Shown in pieces: positions 32,290 through 44,900 of a stretch of 64,000 nucleotides of DNA. Both the position numbers and the translations under genes were made by a program. Under the pieces are notes generated by a model, which did not search any database, was not told where the DNA came from, and saw nothing but the letters and a program-made list of their open reading frames with translations. Source of the DNA: Miscanthus floridulus (taxonomy: Eukaryota > Streptophyta > Magnoliopsida > Poales > Poaceae); assembly GCF_019320115.1 (NCBI RefSeq), contig NC_089594.1, positions 21,474,055-21,538,054 on the forward strand. Reading direction: 5' to 3'. How positions within the stretch are numbered: the stretch's first letter is position 1; the number at the start of each line of letters is the position of its first letter.

Positions 32290-33720
32290 CACTACTGGAA
32301 ACCGACACTTTGCCGAGTGCCTGCGGCACTCGGCAAAGCCCGAAATATAATCGGCAAAGGCTTTGCCGAGTGCCGCACTCGGCAAAGGGCACTCAGCAAA
32401 AAATTAATCGGCAAAGAAGCCTTTGCCGAGTGCTTTTTGTCGAGCGCCTTTGCCGAGTGCCGGAAAAGCACTCGGCAAAGATTTACACTCGGCAAAATGA
32501 AAATGTGAAAAAAACCCAAAAATAATAGCAAAAAAAATTTCGGGGGAGGCCGCCACCGGCCAGCGAAGTCGCTGCATTTTTTGCGCAAAATTTGCGGCTA
32601 ACGCGGCTGGCGGGATTCGAACTCACGACCTCTCCCTCGCGTGTCTGCTGCTCTACCACTGCACTACACTGTCACTTGTGTCTAGATTCCGTTATCTATC
32701 CTCGTATATTATACTAAATCGAGAGTAAATTGCTTGTTTGAGACCCTAAACGAATTCAAATCAAAAAGTGGTCGCTACAAAGTTTCATAACTTTTCGAGA
32801 TCTACAATTTTCATTTAGGAAGTTTTTCCATCCGAGGTCGTTTGAAAAATTCGAATTTCAAATTTTAGAAATTCAAACGTAGTTTTGCACGATAAGATGA
32901 TTTCAAATCAAAAAGTTGTCAACTACATAGTTTCATAACTTTTGGAGATCTACAATTTTCATTTAGGAAGTTTTTCCATCTGAGGTCTTTTGAAAAATTC
33001 AAATTTTAAAATTTTTAAATTCAAACGACGTTTTTGCATGACAAGATGATTTCAAATCAAAATGTTGCCAACTACAAAATTTCATAACTTCTCAAGATCT
33101 ACAAAGTTTATTTTGGTCATTTGTTCATCCGACATAGTGGTAGTAACATTGTTCACAAATCTTATATATCTCTCTTCTACTTTCATGAAACTAATATAAG
33201 AGATATGAGAGAGATGTAGATTTTATGAACAACGTTATTGTCGCTTTATCAAATGAAGAAATGACCAAAATAAACTTTGTAGATCTTGAGAAGTTATACA
33301 ACTTTGTAGTTGAAAAGTTTTTCATTTGAATTCATTTAGGGCCTCAAAAATTGCTTTGAAAAAAATGATTTGCCGAGGGCAAAAAAAAATGCACACGGCA
33401 AAATGCCTCTTTGCCGAGTGCCAAAAAAGGCACTCGGCAAAGACGTGCCTCTTTGCCGAGTGCAAAAAAAGGCACTCGACAAAGACGCATTTTGCCGAGT
33501 GCCAGAAAAAAGGCACTCGACAAAGACGCATTTTGCCGAGTGTCGAAAAATGGCACTCGGTAAAATACATTTTTGCCGAGTGCCAAAAAAAAACACTCGG
33601 CAAAGCCATCTTTGCCGAGTGCCGAAAAAAACACTCGGCAAAGCCGTCTTTGCCGAGTGTCCAATAAAATACACTCGGCAAAGCTTCCGGCACTTGGCAA
33701 AGTGCCGGTTTCCAGTAGTG
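32290..33720. mobile_element. Non-autonomous CACTA transposon (1431 bp)
   Basis: Starts CACTACTGGAAACCG and ends CGGTTTCCAGTAGTG, with a 3-bp target duplication CTC (32287-32289, 33721-33723). Both ends carry many TTTGCCGAGTGC / GCACTCGGCAAA subterminal repeats in both orientations, the presumed transposase-binding sites. No transposase is encoded; open frames within are repeat artefacts. It lies about 300 bp downstream of the polyketide synthase. Confidence 0.95.
32605..32669 (-). other. tRNA-like segment inside the CACTA element
   Basis: The minus strand has a box A-like TAGTGCAGTGGTAGAGC followed about 30 bp later by a box B-like GAGTTCGAATCCC, the spacing of a tRNA gene's internal promoter. 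The T arm pairs with one mismatch; the D and anticodon stems are weak and no good acceptor stem is seen. I treat it as a tRNA-derived relic rather than a functional tRNA. Confidence 0.5.
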
Positions 33721-34314
33721 CTCATTCATCCATCCCTTGGCCCAATCCCTCTTGTTGATAGATAAAACCTTTGTTGGCGCCGCACTACTCATGTGGTAGC
33801 CACGGTCAAGCTCGTATGTCCTCATAGCTCGACGTACGAGATAGCTCACTTTCTACCTTTTCTGAATTGTTTGCACACAATAGCCACCTATTTAAGGCGA
33901 GTTAGTTTTTTATCAATTTCCCATAGGGGATTAATCCTTATTCCACTCGGCATTTGTAGGTCTTGGATTTATTTGATTTGATGGAAATATGGTTGGACCA
34001 AGTCCAATTAAATTCAACAAATATACTTAGTTGTTCATAATTGACTTAGACGGATCCAAGTGACCACGCATCCTATTGTAAGACACGTACATATTTGCTT
34101 GTCTAATTAAAAGGAGAAAATTTCTTCCTCCACTTCTCGATCTCTCTCTCCCATCTCTCTACTCCTCCGTGTATAAGAATCCTAGCGGTATGTGATGAAT
34201 AAGAGATAAAAGTCCTACTTGGTTTGTTGTCCCGTCTGTGATCCGAACTTACGACTGATGCTCATTAGAATGGTACGTGTCGAGGCACAATTCAAAATCT
34301 TATTCTAAGATATA

Positions 34315-36095
34315 CACTACAAGAAAATGGAATATCCTTGCCTGCCAACAGTTTCCTTCAGGGGCAAAACTGAACCCCCAAGGATATATCATTTCCTCGG
34401 CGGTCATATGAAACCTCCAAGGAAATGCATATTCTTGATTGTTAACTCAAATCGCCAAAGTAATTATACATTTCCTTGAGTGCTAGTTTGAACTGCCAAG
34501 GTAATTCCAGTTTACTTGAGTGTTATTACAAACTGCTAAGGTATTTCCTCATTTCCTTGGTGCTATTTGAAATCGTCAAGGTAATTCATATTTCCTTGGT
34601 GTTATTACAAACCATCAAGTTAATTCTCATTTCCATTTCCTTAGGTGTAATTGGAAACCACCAAAGAAGTGATAATTTCCTTGGTGCAAACCCTCAAGTA
34701 AATTGTTGTAGGTGCCAAGAAAAAAATGTTCAGTTTCTACTCATTCGTCTTAACTACCAGTACAATGGACTAAGTGCATTCTCGTTAGTTAGACATTGCA
34801 TTTTATAGATACAAATGCTCCCTTGACATGGTTATTGTCGGAATATTTAGCTCCGGAAATACGGATTAACGAATCAAGCACAAGAATTAGAAGGGTAGCA
34901 CACAAGACACAGATTTATACTGGTTCAGGTACGTGGTACCTTACGTCTAGTTTGGAATAGATCTCTTTGTTCGTATGCTTGAGTTTACAAGGGGATGTTG
35001 ATGGCTAGTTGCCTAGATAAGACGAGATGTCTTGGGGTATGAGAAGATATTGATTGGGGCCTCCCCACCCCTCCTTATATAGTCCAGGGTGGGGTTATAG
35101 ATAGAATCCCGATTGGTTTATATATGGGTTTCCTAGTTTGTTAGAAGGAAATCTACAAGATAGAGTTAGTTTCTAAATATACATTGCTATGCCTTGCCTT
35201 CCAAGTAGATGAGGTACCCCGTCTAGGTTGGGCATCTCGTGTAGCCTGTTTGGTATACTTCATCTCACTTGTGATGTATTCCATGCGGTGAGGTACCCTG
35301 GGTACATATCACCGACAATTATGAAATGAATACTGGTTTTCTTGATGCATCAATCCAACAAAAGGTACAATTTTGAGTTGCTATGCACCGGAGAATGCAT
35401 ATGGGCACTTAACTTTAGATGTCTAGTTAGTTTTAAAGCTTGCATGCAACATACTAATATTGCATGAAGTCATAGTTTATATACTAAAGTTGTAGAGCCC
35501 GAAGAGATATATAACTTTGTAGTTGATGACTTTTTTAAAACTTTTCAGTTTAAACTTTTTTCATCTAAAGTTGTTTAGACTCTTAAATATTTAATACAAG
35601 ATCCACTAAAGTGAATAAAAAATAAAGAAACATCAACTTAGTCATAGATAACTTTGCGATATAGTGGTAAGTGAGTTTCACCTGAAACCTCAGGTCATGA
35701 GTTTGTTTCGGGTCATGAGTTCCATTTTATCCCGCTGTGGCATCCTTGGCAATTCTTACAAATATCTTGGGGTCATCGATCCTCAAAAAATATATATCCT
35801 TGGTGGTTGATACAAATACCTTGGGGTTATCAGAACTCAAGAAAATATATATCCTTGGGAGTGTTATATTTCCTTGACGTTGTTAAAAATCTAACCTCAT
35901 CTTTGTTTTCTTGACGTACAAACCCTTAAGAAAATCATTTGTGGCGGCCGCCCCAAGGTAATTGAATTTCCTTTGCTCTCTACCCTTAGTGTTCCTTCCC
36001 TGAGGGGGGTAGCCGCCAAGAATAATTTTCTTCAAGATCTTTATGCTTTTCTTGAGGGTTTTCAGCACTCAAGGATATTTCGTTTTATGGTAGTG
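34315..36095. mobile_element. Second non-autonomous CACTA-like element (1781 bp)
   Basis: Ends CACTACAAGAAAATGGAATA then TCCTTG and its imperfect inverse (CAAGGATATTTCGTTTTATGGTAGTG). Subterminal CCAAGGAAAT / TTTCCTTGG motifs recur near both ends. Flanking triplets are ATA and ATG, one mismatch from a 3-bp duplication. A solo LTR (34836-35317) is nested inside. No transposase. Confidence 0.8.
34836..35317 (-). repeat. Solo LTR nested in the CACTA element
   Basis: 482 bp; on the minus strand it starts TGTCGGTGATATGTACCCAG and ends TCCGACA. A minus-strand TATATAAGGAGG lies near 35084-35073. Flanking 5-mers are GTTAT and ATTAT (4 of 5 identical). No primer site or coding region adjoins, so it arose by LTR-LTR recombination. 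Confidence 0.75.
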
Positions 36096-36869
36096 ATGTT
36101 GGAACAGACGATGCAATCTGTATATTTTGTTGCAATGTATAGGTATGCATATTTGCTATAACATTAAAACAAAGAATTTCTTTCTCTAAATTTTTGTCCT
36201 CGGACTTTCTAGGTCTGTCTTTCCCTCCACTTGTCAAGTATAGTAGTCCTGGCTAGAGTAGTAGTATCATGTCTGTGGCCCAAAGTCGTGAACTCATCTC
36301 CCGTGTTCGTACAAGTTAGAATAGCGCTCGTCCAGCCACAGTATAGAGTTAGATTCTAAAATGTATCGGAACAAATAATGCGTGTTAAAATAGGTCATTT
36401 GGCAAGGCTATTCAACCTCTGCGACTACCTGCATGCACGTACTGCCACGACAGGGCACCACCTTCGTGCACCGCCCAATATCGTGGTACAGCGGACTTAA
36501 CAGCCATGGTGTGAACAGTGGTGCCTCCCTCTGCTGCAACCTTAGCTCGCACCTCGCAGCAGCACATGTCACGGCCGGGTCTACTCCGGCCATCCGGCGA
36601 TATACATGTGTTTTTTTCTGCTCGTACGTCTGCCTTGGACCGAAGGTTTAGTGCCTGTTTCAACGTTGCTGACAGGAGAACCCAAAGCCAAAGGTTGTGC
36701 GATATATAGGTTTTGCTTGTTTCCACTGCTAGGGGTGCGGCGCATTTAAGCAAGACTCGCTCGGAGCCGCGACGTGAGATTGCTCCCTGACGCACGCGCG
36801 TTCGATGCTGGGTGTGGCGGGCGCAGGTGTCACTTCTCGCGCGTACAAGGGCCATAGCCCATAGAGGTA
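36096..36869. other. Intergenic, nothing recognised
   Basis: Mixed composition with short open frames on both strands; none recognised as protein-coding. Confidence 0.35.
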
Positions 36870-37800
36870 TATATCGATAATGCTCTCGTGAGAACGTCCG
36901 AAGGGACGGACGGACGCAACTTCCCACTCACTGCCGCGCCCGTCCGCGCCCCCTTCTCATCTAAAAAATTTCTCTACACAGGGATGCTCGCAAGGGGTGG
37001 TCGCCCAGCAGGGGGCGCTTGCCGGTGCTCGCCAGGGGTGCTCGCCGAGTAGGTGCTCGCCAGGTGGGCTGCTGCGGCCTCGCACAGGTGCTCGCCCAGG
37101 CCGCCGAGCAAGTGCTCGCCCAGGGTCGCTCAGTGCTCACCACTCCGCTAGGGCACCAACGAGCTCCATGCGCCGCCGACCTCCGCTCCGGTGTCGAGCT
37201 CCACAACGACCAACCTCCATTCGTCCAAGCAGCAAGGTGACATTGCGCTTAAAACGCATGTTGGAAGCTTATGTTTCAAGTGTTTCAGATGTTTCATGTG
37301 GATGTTGCATGTGTTTTATCTAGATGTTACACATATTGCAATGGTTATATGTGTTTGTTGCAAGTGTATGCTCCAAATGTTTCAGCTGTTTTTCCGAAGC
37401 ATATTGCAAGTGTATGTTTCAAATGTTTCAGCTATTTCAGACGTATGTTGCAAGTGTTTTATCTGAATGTTACATATATTATTGCAGTGGATACACACAT
37501 ATGTTGCAAATATATGTTCCAAATGTTTCATCTGTTTTGGACGTATGTTGTATAAGTCCTCCATGTTGCAAGTGTTTCGTATGAGACGCGGAAAGCGGGC
37601 GCAGGCAGTCCCCACGGAGCAGCGTGGGCAGGCGAGCAGCAGGGCGCGGGCAAGCAGTAGGGCGAGCAGAGCAGCAGTGCGATCAACGGGCGAGGAGCAG
37701 GGCGCGCAACTGGGCACGGGAAGCAGCAGCGCGCGAGCGAGCAGGCTCAGCAGGCCAATAACCGCGGCAGTCCGGACGTCCGCGCGCTAACTCTGCCGGG
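36870..37800 (+). repeat. GCAACAT dispersed repeat element, copy 2 (opposite orientation)
   Basis: Core at 37245-37580 with recurring ATGTTGCAA and TGTTTCA motifs, the reverse complement of the copy at 24000-24295. It is flanked by CGGACGGACG-rich DNA on the left and GTCCGGACGTCCGCGCGC on the right. The ATCGATAATGCT end matches copy 1. Limits are approximate. Confidence 0.5.
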
Positions 37801-38723
37801 CATACATAGTACAAGCAAAACCAAGCACGGCCTTTGTCATTCCCGAAGGCCGTGTGTATAGCTGTGAGTTTGAACGTTGTAGATTGTAATTTTGTAGCGG
37901 AGGTTACTTCTTGCTTGGCTTGCTGCTTGCTTTCTTACTTGGATTTGTAGTAATTTGTGTACCTAGATCACTTAGTAATTTCTACGACGCTGCTCCAGAA
38001 GACCGCAAGGCTGAAGTGGAGAGTCAGGTTCAGGTAGCCAAGCCGGGCCTACAAAAGACCCAACTGGCTTCGGGCTAAAACAGTGCCCATCCCAACCTAG
38101 TGAGTAGGTTCAGACCTCACATTTCGGGTCGGGTTTGGGCCTCAATGGACCACCCGTGTTTTTTAGTGTACAAAATGAAAATCATGTTTGCGGCTAGGCT
38201 CGGAACGAGATTTATTTTTTGGACAACAAAAACTTAGTCTATGCCCTGTATAGTAGGGTCAGCAGGTTCTGGCCTGCGGGCTAGGCCAGTTTTGGTCATG
38301 TCCACCGCAAACTTAATGCTTACACTGTGAGGAGCAAGTTCCCCGTTCCCATGTTTATAAGATCTGACCATTTTTCAGGGCAAAACAACAAAGATTATCA
38401 ATTCCTAATAAAGATTAGGATTCGCCACGTACTACTGTTCTAATGTACAGAAAAGATAAATAACGATGAAAAATGATGAAAAATAATAGATGTATTACGT
38501 CGATTGGCTAGACCTTCTTTCCAATCGGCCATGGATTTTAAACAAGGTTTTAAATCTCTGGCTAAAGGTATTTAACGGATGACCGCTAAAACAGCTATAG
38601 CGGAGGCTAAATGGAGCCATAGCCTATAGACACTGAGTTCTACGTAAACACAAATAACTTGATCAGATTTAAAAACTTAATTTTAAATAGGCAGCTACAC
38701 ACGTACGTACTGTTTCTCATGCA
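37801..38723. other. Intergenic, nothing recognised
   Basis: AT-rich with GGGTCGGGTTTGGGC-like stretches often seen in grass intergenic DNA. No gene, repeat boundary or RNA found. Confidence 0.35.
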
Positions 38724-38774
38724 TATAAAATATTCCTCCTCCCTCCCAAAGCCCCCCTCCCGCCCAGATCCTAG

Positions 38775-39390
<616 letters not shown>

Positions 39391-40184
39391 TGTTGGCCTC
39401 TGGATCTCCGTCACAAGTGAGCCGACCGCATACCATGGCTAGAGGTAAGAAGGGAGAGAGAATAGAGTACATACAGCACAAGCACCAGTGTTGGTCGGAG
39501 CTCTATAAAGAAGATGGCAAAAATAAACTTGCTCTCTTTACTGAGTTACAGTGGAAAACTATATATACAACTCTACTCATCTAATCCTAGTGCACAGACA
39601 TGTCAGGCTGCCATGCTGTTATAGTGACCATATGTGACAGCATGACTGACTTTGACGTCCGCTCCTACTGTAACTACAGTTGATCCCTACTACAGTGACA
39701 CTTGGGGAGAAAAATGGAGTGGGAAAGGGAAGTGGGATTTCTCCGGTATCTTCCCTTGCATCGTTGTCTGGTTGGGCGCTTCACTCCAGAGACCGCGGGC
39801 CTAACCACAGCTGCCGGTGGGCCCCAGGGTAGATTCCGCATTGATCCGCGGCATCCGCGCCTGGTCTTATCCCGTTGGGCTTGGGCCGGGCCCCCCACCC
39901 GCGTCGCGGCAGGGGAACTGGAATCCCGCCGAATATTCCACGCCCTTCCCTTTTTTCTGTCTTCCTGTGCCACTGTGCGCGCGAGAATAACTGAGAAAGA
40001 TTCGCCTCCTACGCGACGCCTCGACCTCGATTCCCCATTCCTTTTCCCCTCCGGCCCTCCCCTCCCCTCCCCCGCCTCTCTCGTCTTCTACCTCTCCGGG
40101 CTCTCCGACTCTCCCACGGCCCGCCGCACAACAATCAGTGCTGCTGGCCTGGCCCTCTAGCACCGGCACGGCGCAGGACGGAGC
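39391..40184 (+). other. Spacer and presumed promoter/5' UTR of the GARP gene
   Basis: GC-rich and C/T-rich from about 39960 to 40130, typical of grass 5' UTRs. No TATA box stands out at the expected distance. No other gene recognised. Confidence 0.4.
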
Positions 40185-41865
40185 ATGGAGATGGACCCGC
40201 CGCCGCCCCTGCACGCCGACCGCCGCCGCTGCCGCGAGTACCTGCTCGCGCTGGAGGAGGAGCGGCGCAAGATCCAGGTGTTCCAGCGCGAGCTGCCGCT
40301 CTGCCTCGACCTCGTCACGCAGAGTAAGTGCGCGCGTGCTCTCACTCGCCCTCAGCTTCGTCTGCTGTGTCGTCGTCGTCGTCCATTTCCCATTGATTTG
40401 TAAGTACGTGTGCTGTGGATGTGCAGCCATCGAGGGGATGAGGAGCCACATGGACAGCGTCGGCGGCGGCAGCCAGGAGACGGTCAGCGACCACGGCGGG
40501 CCCGTGCTGGAGGAGTTCATGCCGCTCAAGCCCACCCTCTCGTCCTCCTCCGAGGACGACGACGATAAGCACGACAGCTCCCACCACCACCAACACCAAC
40601 ATCACGCTGCCGGCACGGCCAACGGCGGCGTCGATGCCGACAAGAACGACGAGGCGCCGGGGGATCCGGAGACGGCGGCAGCAGCCAGAGCCAGCAGCAG
40701 CAGGCGGCGGTTGCCACAGCCGGAGACCAAGAAGGCGATGCCGGACTGGCTGCAGTCCGTGCAGCTCTGGACTCAGAACCAACAACCCCCGCCGGCGCAG
40801 CACCAGGATGAGCTGCTTCCGTGCAGGCCGGTGGCGCTCAACGCCTGCAGGAAGCCCGGGGGCGCGTTCCAGCCGTTCGAGAAGGAGAAGCAGAAGGACA
40901 AGGAGAAGCAGCGCGTTGAGCTGCCGGCCGCGGCGAGCTCGGCCGTGGTCGGGGACAGCTGCGACAGGGCCGCCACCGACACGGCGGAGAATAATAAGCG
41001 CAGCGGCGACAAGGAGACGAGCAAAGGCGGCAAGGACAAGGAGGCCCAGTCGTCGTCGCAGGCGCCCAGCCGAAAGCCGCGGCGGTGCTGGGCGCCGGAG
41101 CTCCACCGCCGGTTCCTGCAGGCGCTGCAGCAGCTCGGCGGGTCCCACGGTTAGTTGCTCATCCTTATCCCACCACCTCATCACCAGCACTCCAAATCAA
41201 AAAATGTGTACAATTAGTCTCTGACTGATTCGGACGAGCACCATCTATCTAATTAATAATCTAACTAATTGTGGTGTTAAGTTGTTAATGTATGCTCATA
41301 TATCGATGCAGCGGCGACGCCGAAGCAGATCCGGGAGCTCATGGAGGTCGACGGTCTCACCAACGATGAGGTCAAGAGCCATTTGCAGGTCAGGAACTGA
41401 CTGCCTCAAAAAAGAGTGTATTTTGCAGCTCATAGTAGCATCTGTTCTCATTTTGAACTTCTTGGTTTGGGAGTTCAGAAGTATCGCTTGCACACGAGGC
41501 GGCCGAACTCGACGGCGGCGGTCCAGAGCGGCGGCACCAGCGTAACGCCGTCAACCGCACCGCAGTTCGTCGTGGTGGGAGGCATCTGGGTGCCACCGCC
41601 GGAGTACGCTGCCGCGGCTGCGGCGGCGGCGGCTGCGGCAGCACAGCCGCACCAGGTGCACGACCTACCCGGCGACGGGTCAGGAACGACGACGACAACC
41701 GCCAACAAGGTGTACGCTCCGGTGGCGACGACGACGTTGACGCCCAGACTGCTACAGCCGCGTCCGCAGAGGCAGTCCAGCAGCTGCTCCGGCGCGCGGC
41801 GCAGCGGGGACGCCTGCTCTGGGTCGCCGGCCGTGTCGTCGTCGTCGCAGACCACCTCTGCATAG
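40185..41865 (+). CDS. HHO: HHO/NIGT1-type GARP (MYB-like) transcription factor, four exons
   Basis: Exons 40185-40323, 40427-41149, 41312-41388 and 41479-41865 (139+723+77+387 = 1326 nt, 441 residues). All introns are GT-AG and in phase. Residues ~10-50 ([20 protein letters not shown] then [14 protein letters not shown]) are the conserved N-terminal helical domain of HRS1/HHO proteins. The middle is Ser/Asp/His-rich with a lysine-rich basic stretch. The GARP DNA-binding domain spans residues ~260-320 ([52 protein letters not shown]), split by introns 2 and 3 at positions usual for the family. The C-terminus is Ala-, Thr- and Ser-rich. Such factors act in the nucleus, and NIGT1 members repress nitrate- and phosphate-starvation genes. 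Ala replaces the usual Val before TPKQIRELM. No break is seen. Confidence 0.9.
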
Positions 41866-43612
41866 TTAATGAACGCCCTCGATCGCCAACTTTCCTTCTG
41901 ATTTTAGCTGACATCCAGCGGTACAGAGACACGTAAACTTGAGAGTTCCTTCTTCGTGCTAGCTTTTTACTATTGCTGCATGAATCGATATATTTCTGAG
42001 TAAGACAACAGAATAAGTTACCAAAAAAATAGTAGTGATATGCACCCTGCAGTCCTCATTGTATGTTGTTGTACTAATTAACTTCCTTTGATTGAGATGC
42101 TCTGAACGGTTGGGAAGGATGATCGTGTACATCGATTCCTTGGACTGATTGGTTAACTAGAAATCAAATCATGCATCTGTATGTGATGTAAATATTAATA
42201 ACGTTTCATATATTCCTTTTGGTGTTGTTATTGTCCCTGATTCTGCCGGTGTTTTCCCCTCTTCCAAAATGTAAGGTATTTTAGCTAGATTTATATCAAG
42301 TCTACAAGTTTGACTAAATTAACCGAAAAAACATAGCAATATTTTTCATAGCAAACAATTTTGCAACAACAAACAAGTATACTAGTGGAACAATTCGGTG
42401 TTATATCCCCCTATAGAAAAACTTGAAACAAAATGAGTAAAGTTCATTTATTTGTCACCCTGAACTTGACACAAACTTTGGAAACTCCAAGAACGGGAAA
42501 AACAAACATTATAAATACCCCTCCCCAACTTTCAAAACTATATAAATACCCTATAGCATTTCAAAGTGGATTTGCTAAAAACCTTACATCATACAACCTC
42601 AACTCTCATAACCGAACAATTCACCCTCTTGCAATATTAAAAGTAATTTTGATGGTAGTCCATGGATGTGGCACGTGGGCATACACAATCATCCTCTCTC
42701 TACATGTGTCCCTAGATCTTCCTCTCCCCCTCTCTCCCACGTACTATTACCCAAATTCGTCCGTCCTCATCATCCAAGTGGTCTCACTAATTCCCTGTTA
42801 GGTTTACTCCCACACCGGTAATTGATGTTGGGAGAGCACAACGTATAAGGTGGGGGTGGCCCTCACTATCATGCTAGCCTTTTGGACTGAGTTGGCTCGA
42901 GACCTTGGTTTGTTGTAGGCTTCGGCAGATCCAGGTCAGAGGGGTGCCGGCTTGTGGGTAGAGCAAGCGGGGCTGGATCTGCTGCACATTCTAACACATC
43001 CCTACTGACCTCACATTGTTGTCATTGTCATCATCGTATCGAAAATCAAGAGTCATGGTGAGCTCTTTCATGTGCTATTGATATTGATCCCGCTACATAG
43101 GCCAATATTGATCCCACACTATAGCGGCCACAAGGAAGCCACGGGGTGCCCTTCCCTAATTTGCTACTGCCCGCTGCTCATGGATCTTCGGCCACCCTTG
43201 AAAACCACTTTGAACTGTTTAGTTTTGAGTGTATAATGTATGGTCTTTCAAGTTTCATGGTGAATGGTGCATGCTTCAGACTACACCGACATTATATGGC
43301 AATCGTGAGCATTGTTGTCGATTGTCGATAGATCTTTCATCGAGATTAGTTAGTTTCTTGCCAGCATGGTGCGAGATAGGACCAAAACCTAATTAAAGCC
43401 ACAAATCTAGCACTAAACTAAAAAAGAAAGGACAATATTACCATTTACCAATGTGGTGGGTAGGTATGGAGGCCGGCATGAGCCAAAGGATGATATGTTC
43501 AGATTTTCTAAGGAACAAAAATGGCAAAATCATGTCAATACGTTGGTGGCTGTTATAGAGCGAATATTTGCCAAACCAACGAATATACAAAGTCGTACAC
43601 GGTTCTTTATTC
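41866..43612. other. 3' UTR of the GARP gene and gene-free DNA
   Basis: The first few hundred bases are likely 3' UTR. The remainder has no frame resembling a protein and no element with clear ends. Confidence 0.4.
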
Positions 43613-43630
43613 AAAAGATAAACGAACTTG

Positions 43631-43831
43631 GAACGAGCCGTAGCTCGGTCGGTCGGTCTTCCAGCCGCGGAAGCCATCGGTCGTGCGTTCGAGCGCTGCT
43701 CGACGCACGATTCCCGCCGGGTTTTCTCCCAATTTCTCCAGGTGCCTCAAACGGAGATATGCCACAATTGTCAAGTGATATATATATATATCCGAACAGA
43801 TAGTACCATTGTACTTAGATGAGAGGAAAAA
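43631..43831 (+). mobile_element. tRNA-derived SINE with 18-bp target duplication
   Basis: A perfect 18-bp duplication AAAAGATAAACGAACTTG (43613-43630, 43832-43849) encloses 201 bp ending in an A run. The 5' part has box A TAGCTCGGTCGG (about 43641) and box B GTGCGTTCGAGCGC (about 43683), the tRNA-type internal pol III promoter. A non-tRNA body with a short TA repeat follows. It has no coding capacity and depends on LINE machinery. Confidence 0.88.
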
Positions 43832-44181
43832 AAAAGATAAACGAACTTGTACACTATATACTCGTAATACATGGCTGCACGCACTTGGGTGGTGTTTGGG
43901 CGGCAGGAGAGTAGGAGTACTCGTCACCACTCACTTGCACCGGCCAGGTTGGGTAGCGATTCCATGGCAACGGGAATGTTCCCCCAGCACCTCTCGAATA
44001 TCCCGTGCCGCATCTACCGCTAGTGAGGGTGGTGGTGGCGGGATATTCTAGCGGCTTTTCGCCTCGCGCAAGGGCCGTCCGTCTGGGCCCCTCTTGCAGG
44101 CCTTTTTCAGCTAGCTACTATTGAAGAAACTGTGACAGCTAGCCAAACACCGAGTCGTGGTACCCAGAATACATGCCGTTT

Positions 44182-44292
44182 AGGGCCCGTTCACTTCGCT
44201 AATACTGTTTCGACTGATTTGTCGTGAGAGAAAAATATTATTTTAGCTGAAAAAAATAAACTGAAAAGTACGAATTATAAGACAACAGGGCC
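44182..44292. mobile_element. hAT-like MITE
   Basis: GGGCCCGTTCACTTCG at the left and ACAACAGGGCC at the right, with the TGAGAGAAAAA...GCTGAAAAAA interior common to this MITE group. Inverted ends are imperfect. Confidence 0.6.
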
Positions 44293-44771
44293 TGCATATA
44301 CCGAAGAAAACCACTTCGAACTAATAAAATGAAGAGATTCAAAATCTTCAGATTACTTGACTACGTATTCATCTTCTCACGACTTGCCCCGTAATGTCGA
44401 CATATGCCAAACTTAGCAGTGGAAGAGAAACAACTCTTTTTCTTTAGCATAATTTTTTTTTGAGCATAAAGAGAAACAACTTCATCTGCTGCTGCTTGAA
44501 ACCCTGACCACCGAACCAAGATCACCGGTGTAACACGTCCTCACTTTCCACCAACACAGGCAGTGGGAATATGCCAGACACGAATAGGTGCCGAATTTAA
44601 GAATCTGAACTGGACAACAACCACACACAAATAGCACATATAACCAAAAAAAAAGTCCTCCAAAGCGACGACTCCATCAAAGATACGGATCGATGTAGTC
44701 GCCACCTCCGATCCGCTAGGATAGGATAGAATCGTCACCTCGAACAAGGATAAGGACGCTTACAAGATGAA
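44293..44771. other. Intergenic, nothing recognised
   Basis: No frame or repeat with support. Confidence 0.35.
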
Positions 44772-44900
44772 GGCTCCGTTCGTTTGGTTGAAAAAACAAG
44801 CCAAATACTGTTTTGGCCGATTCGTTGTAAGAGAAAAACACTCTTCCGGCTGAAAAAACAAGTTGAAAAAGACGGATTATACGAGAAGCGAACAAGGGCC
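44772..44900. mobile_element. hAT-like MITE
   Basis: Starts GGCTCCGTTCGTTTGG, ends GAAGCGAACAAGGGCC, and carries the same GTAAGAGAAAAACACT...GGCTGAAAAAACAAG interior as neighbouring copies. Confidence 0.65.

Noticed and set aside
32605..32669. Functional tRNA gene
   Set aside because: Internal boxes are present but D, anticodon and acceptor stems do not form well.
32157..33849. Cys/Arg/Leu-repetitive 'proteins' in the CACTA element
   Set aside because: Translations of the TTTGCCGAGTGC subterminal repeats, not genes.
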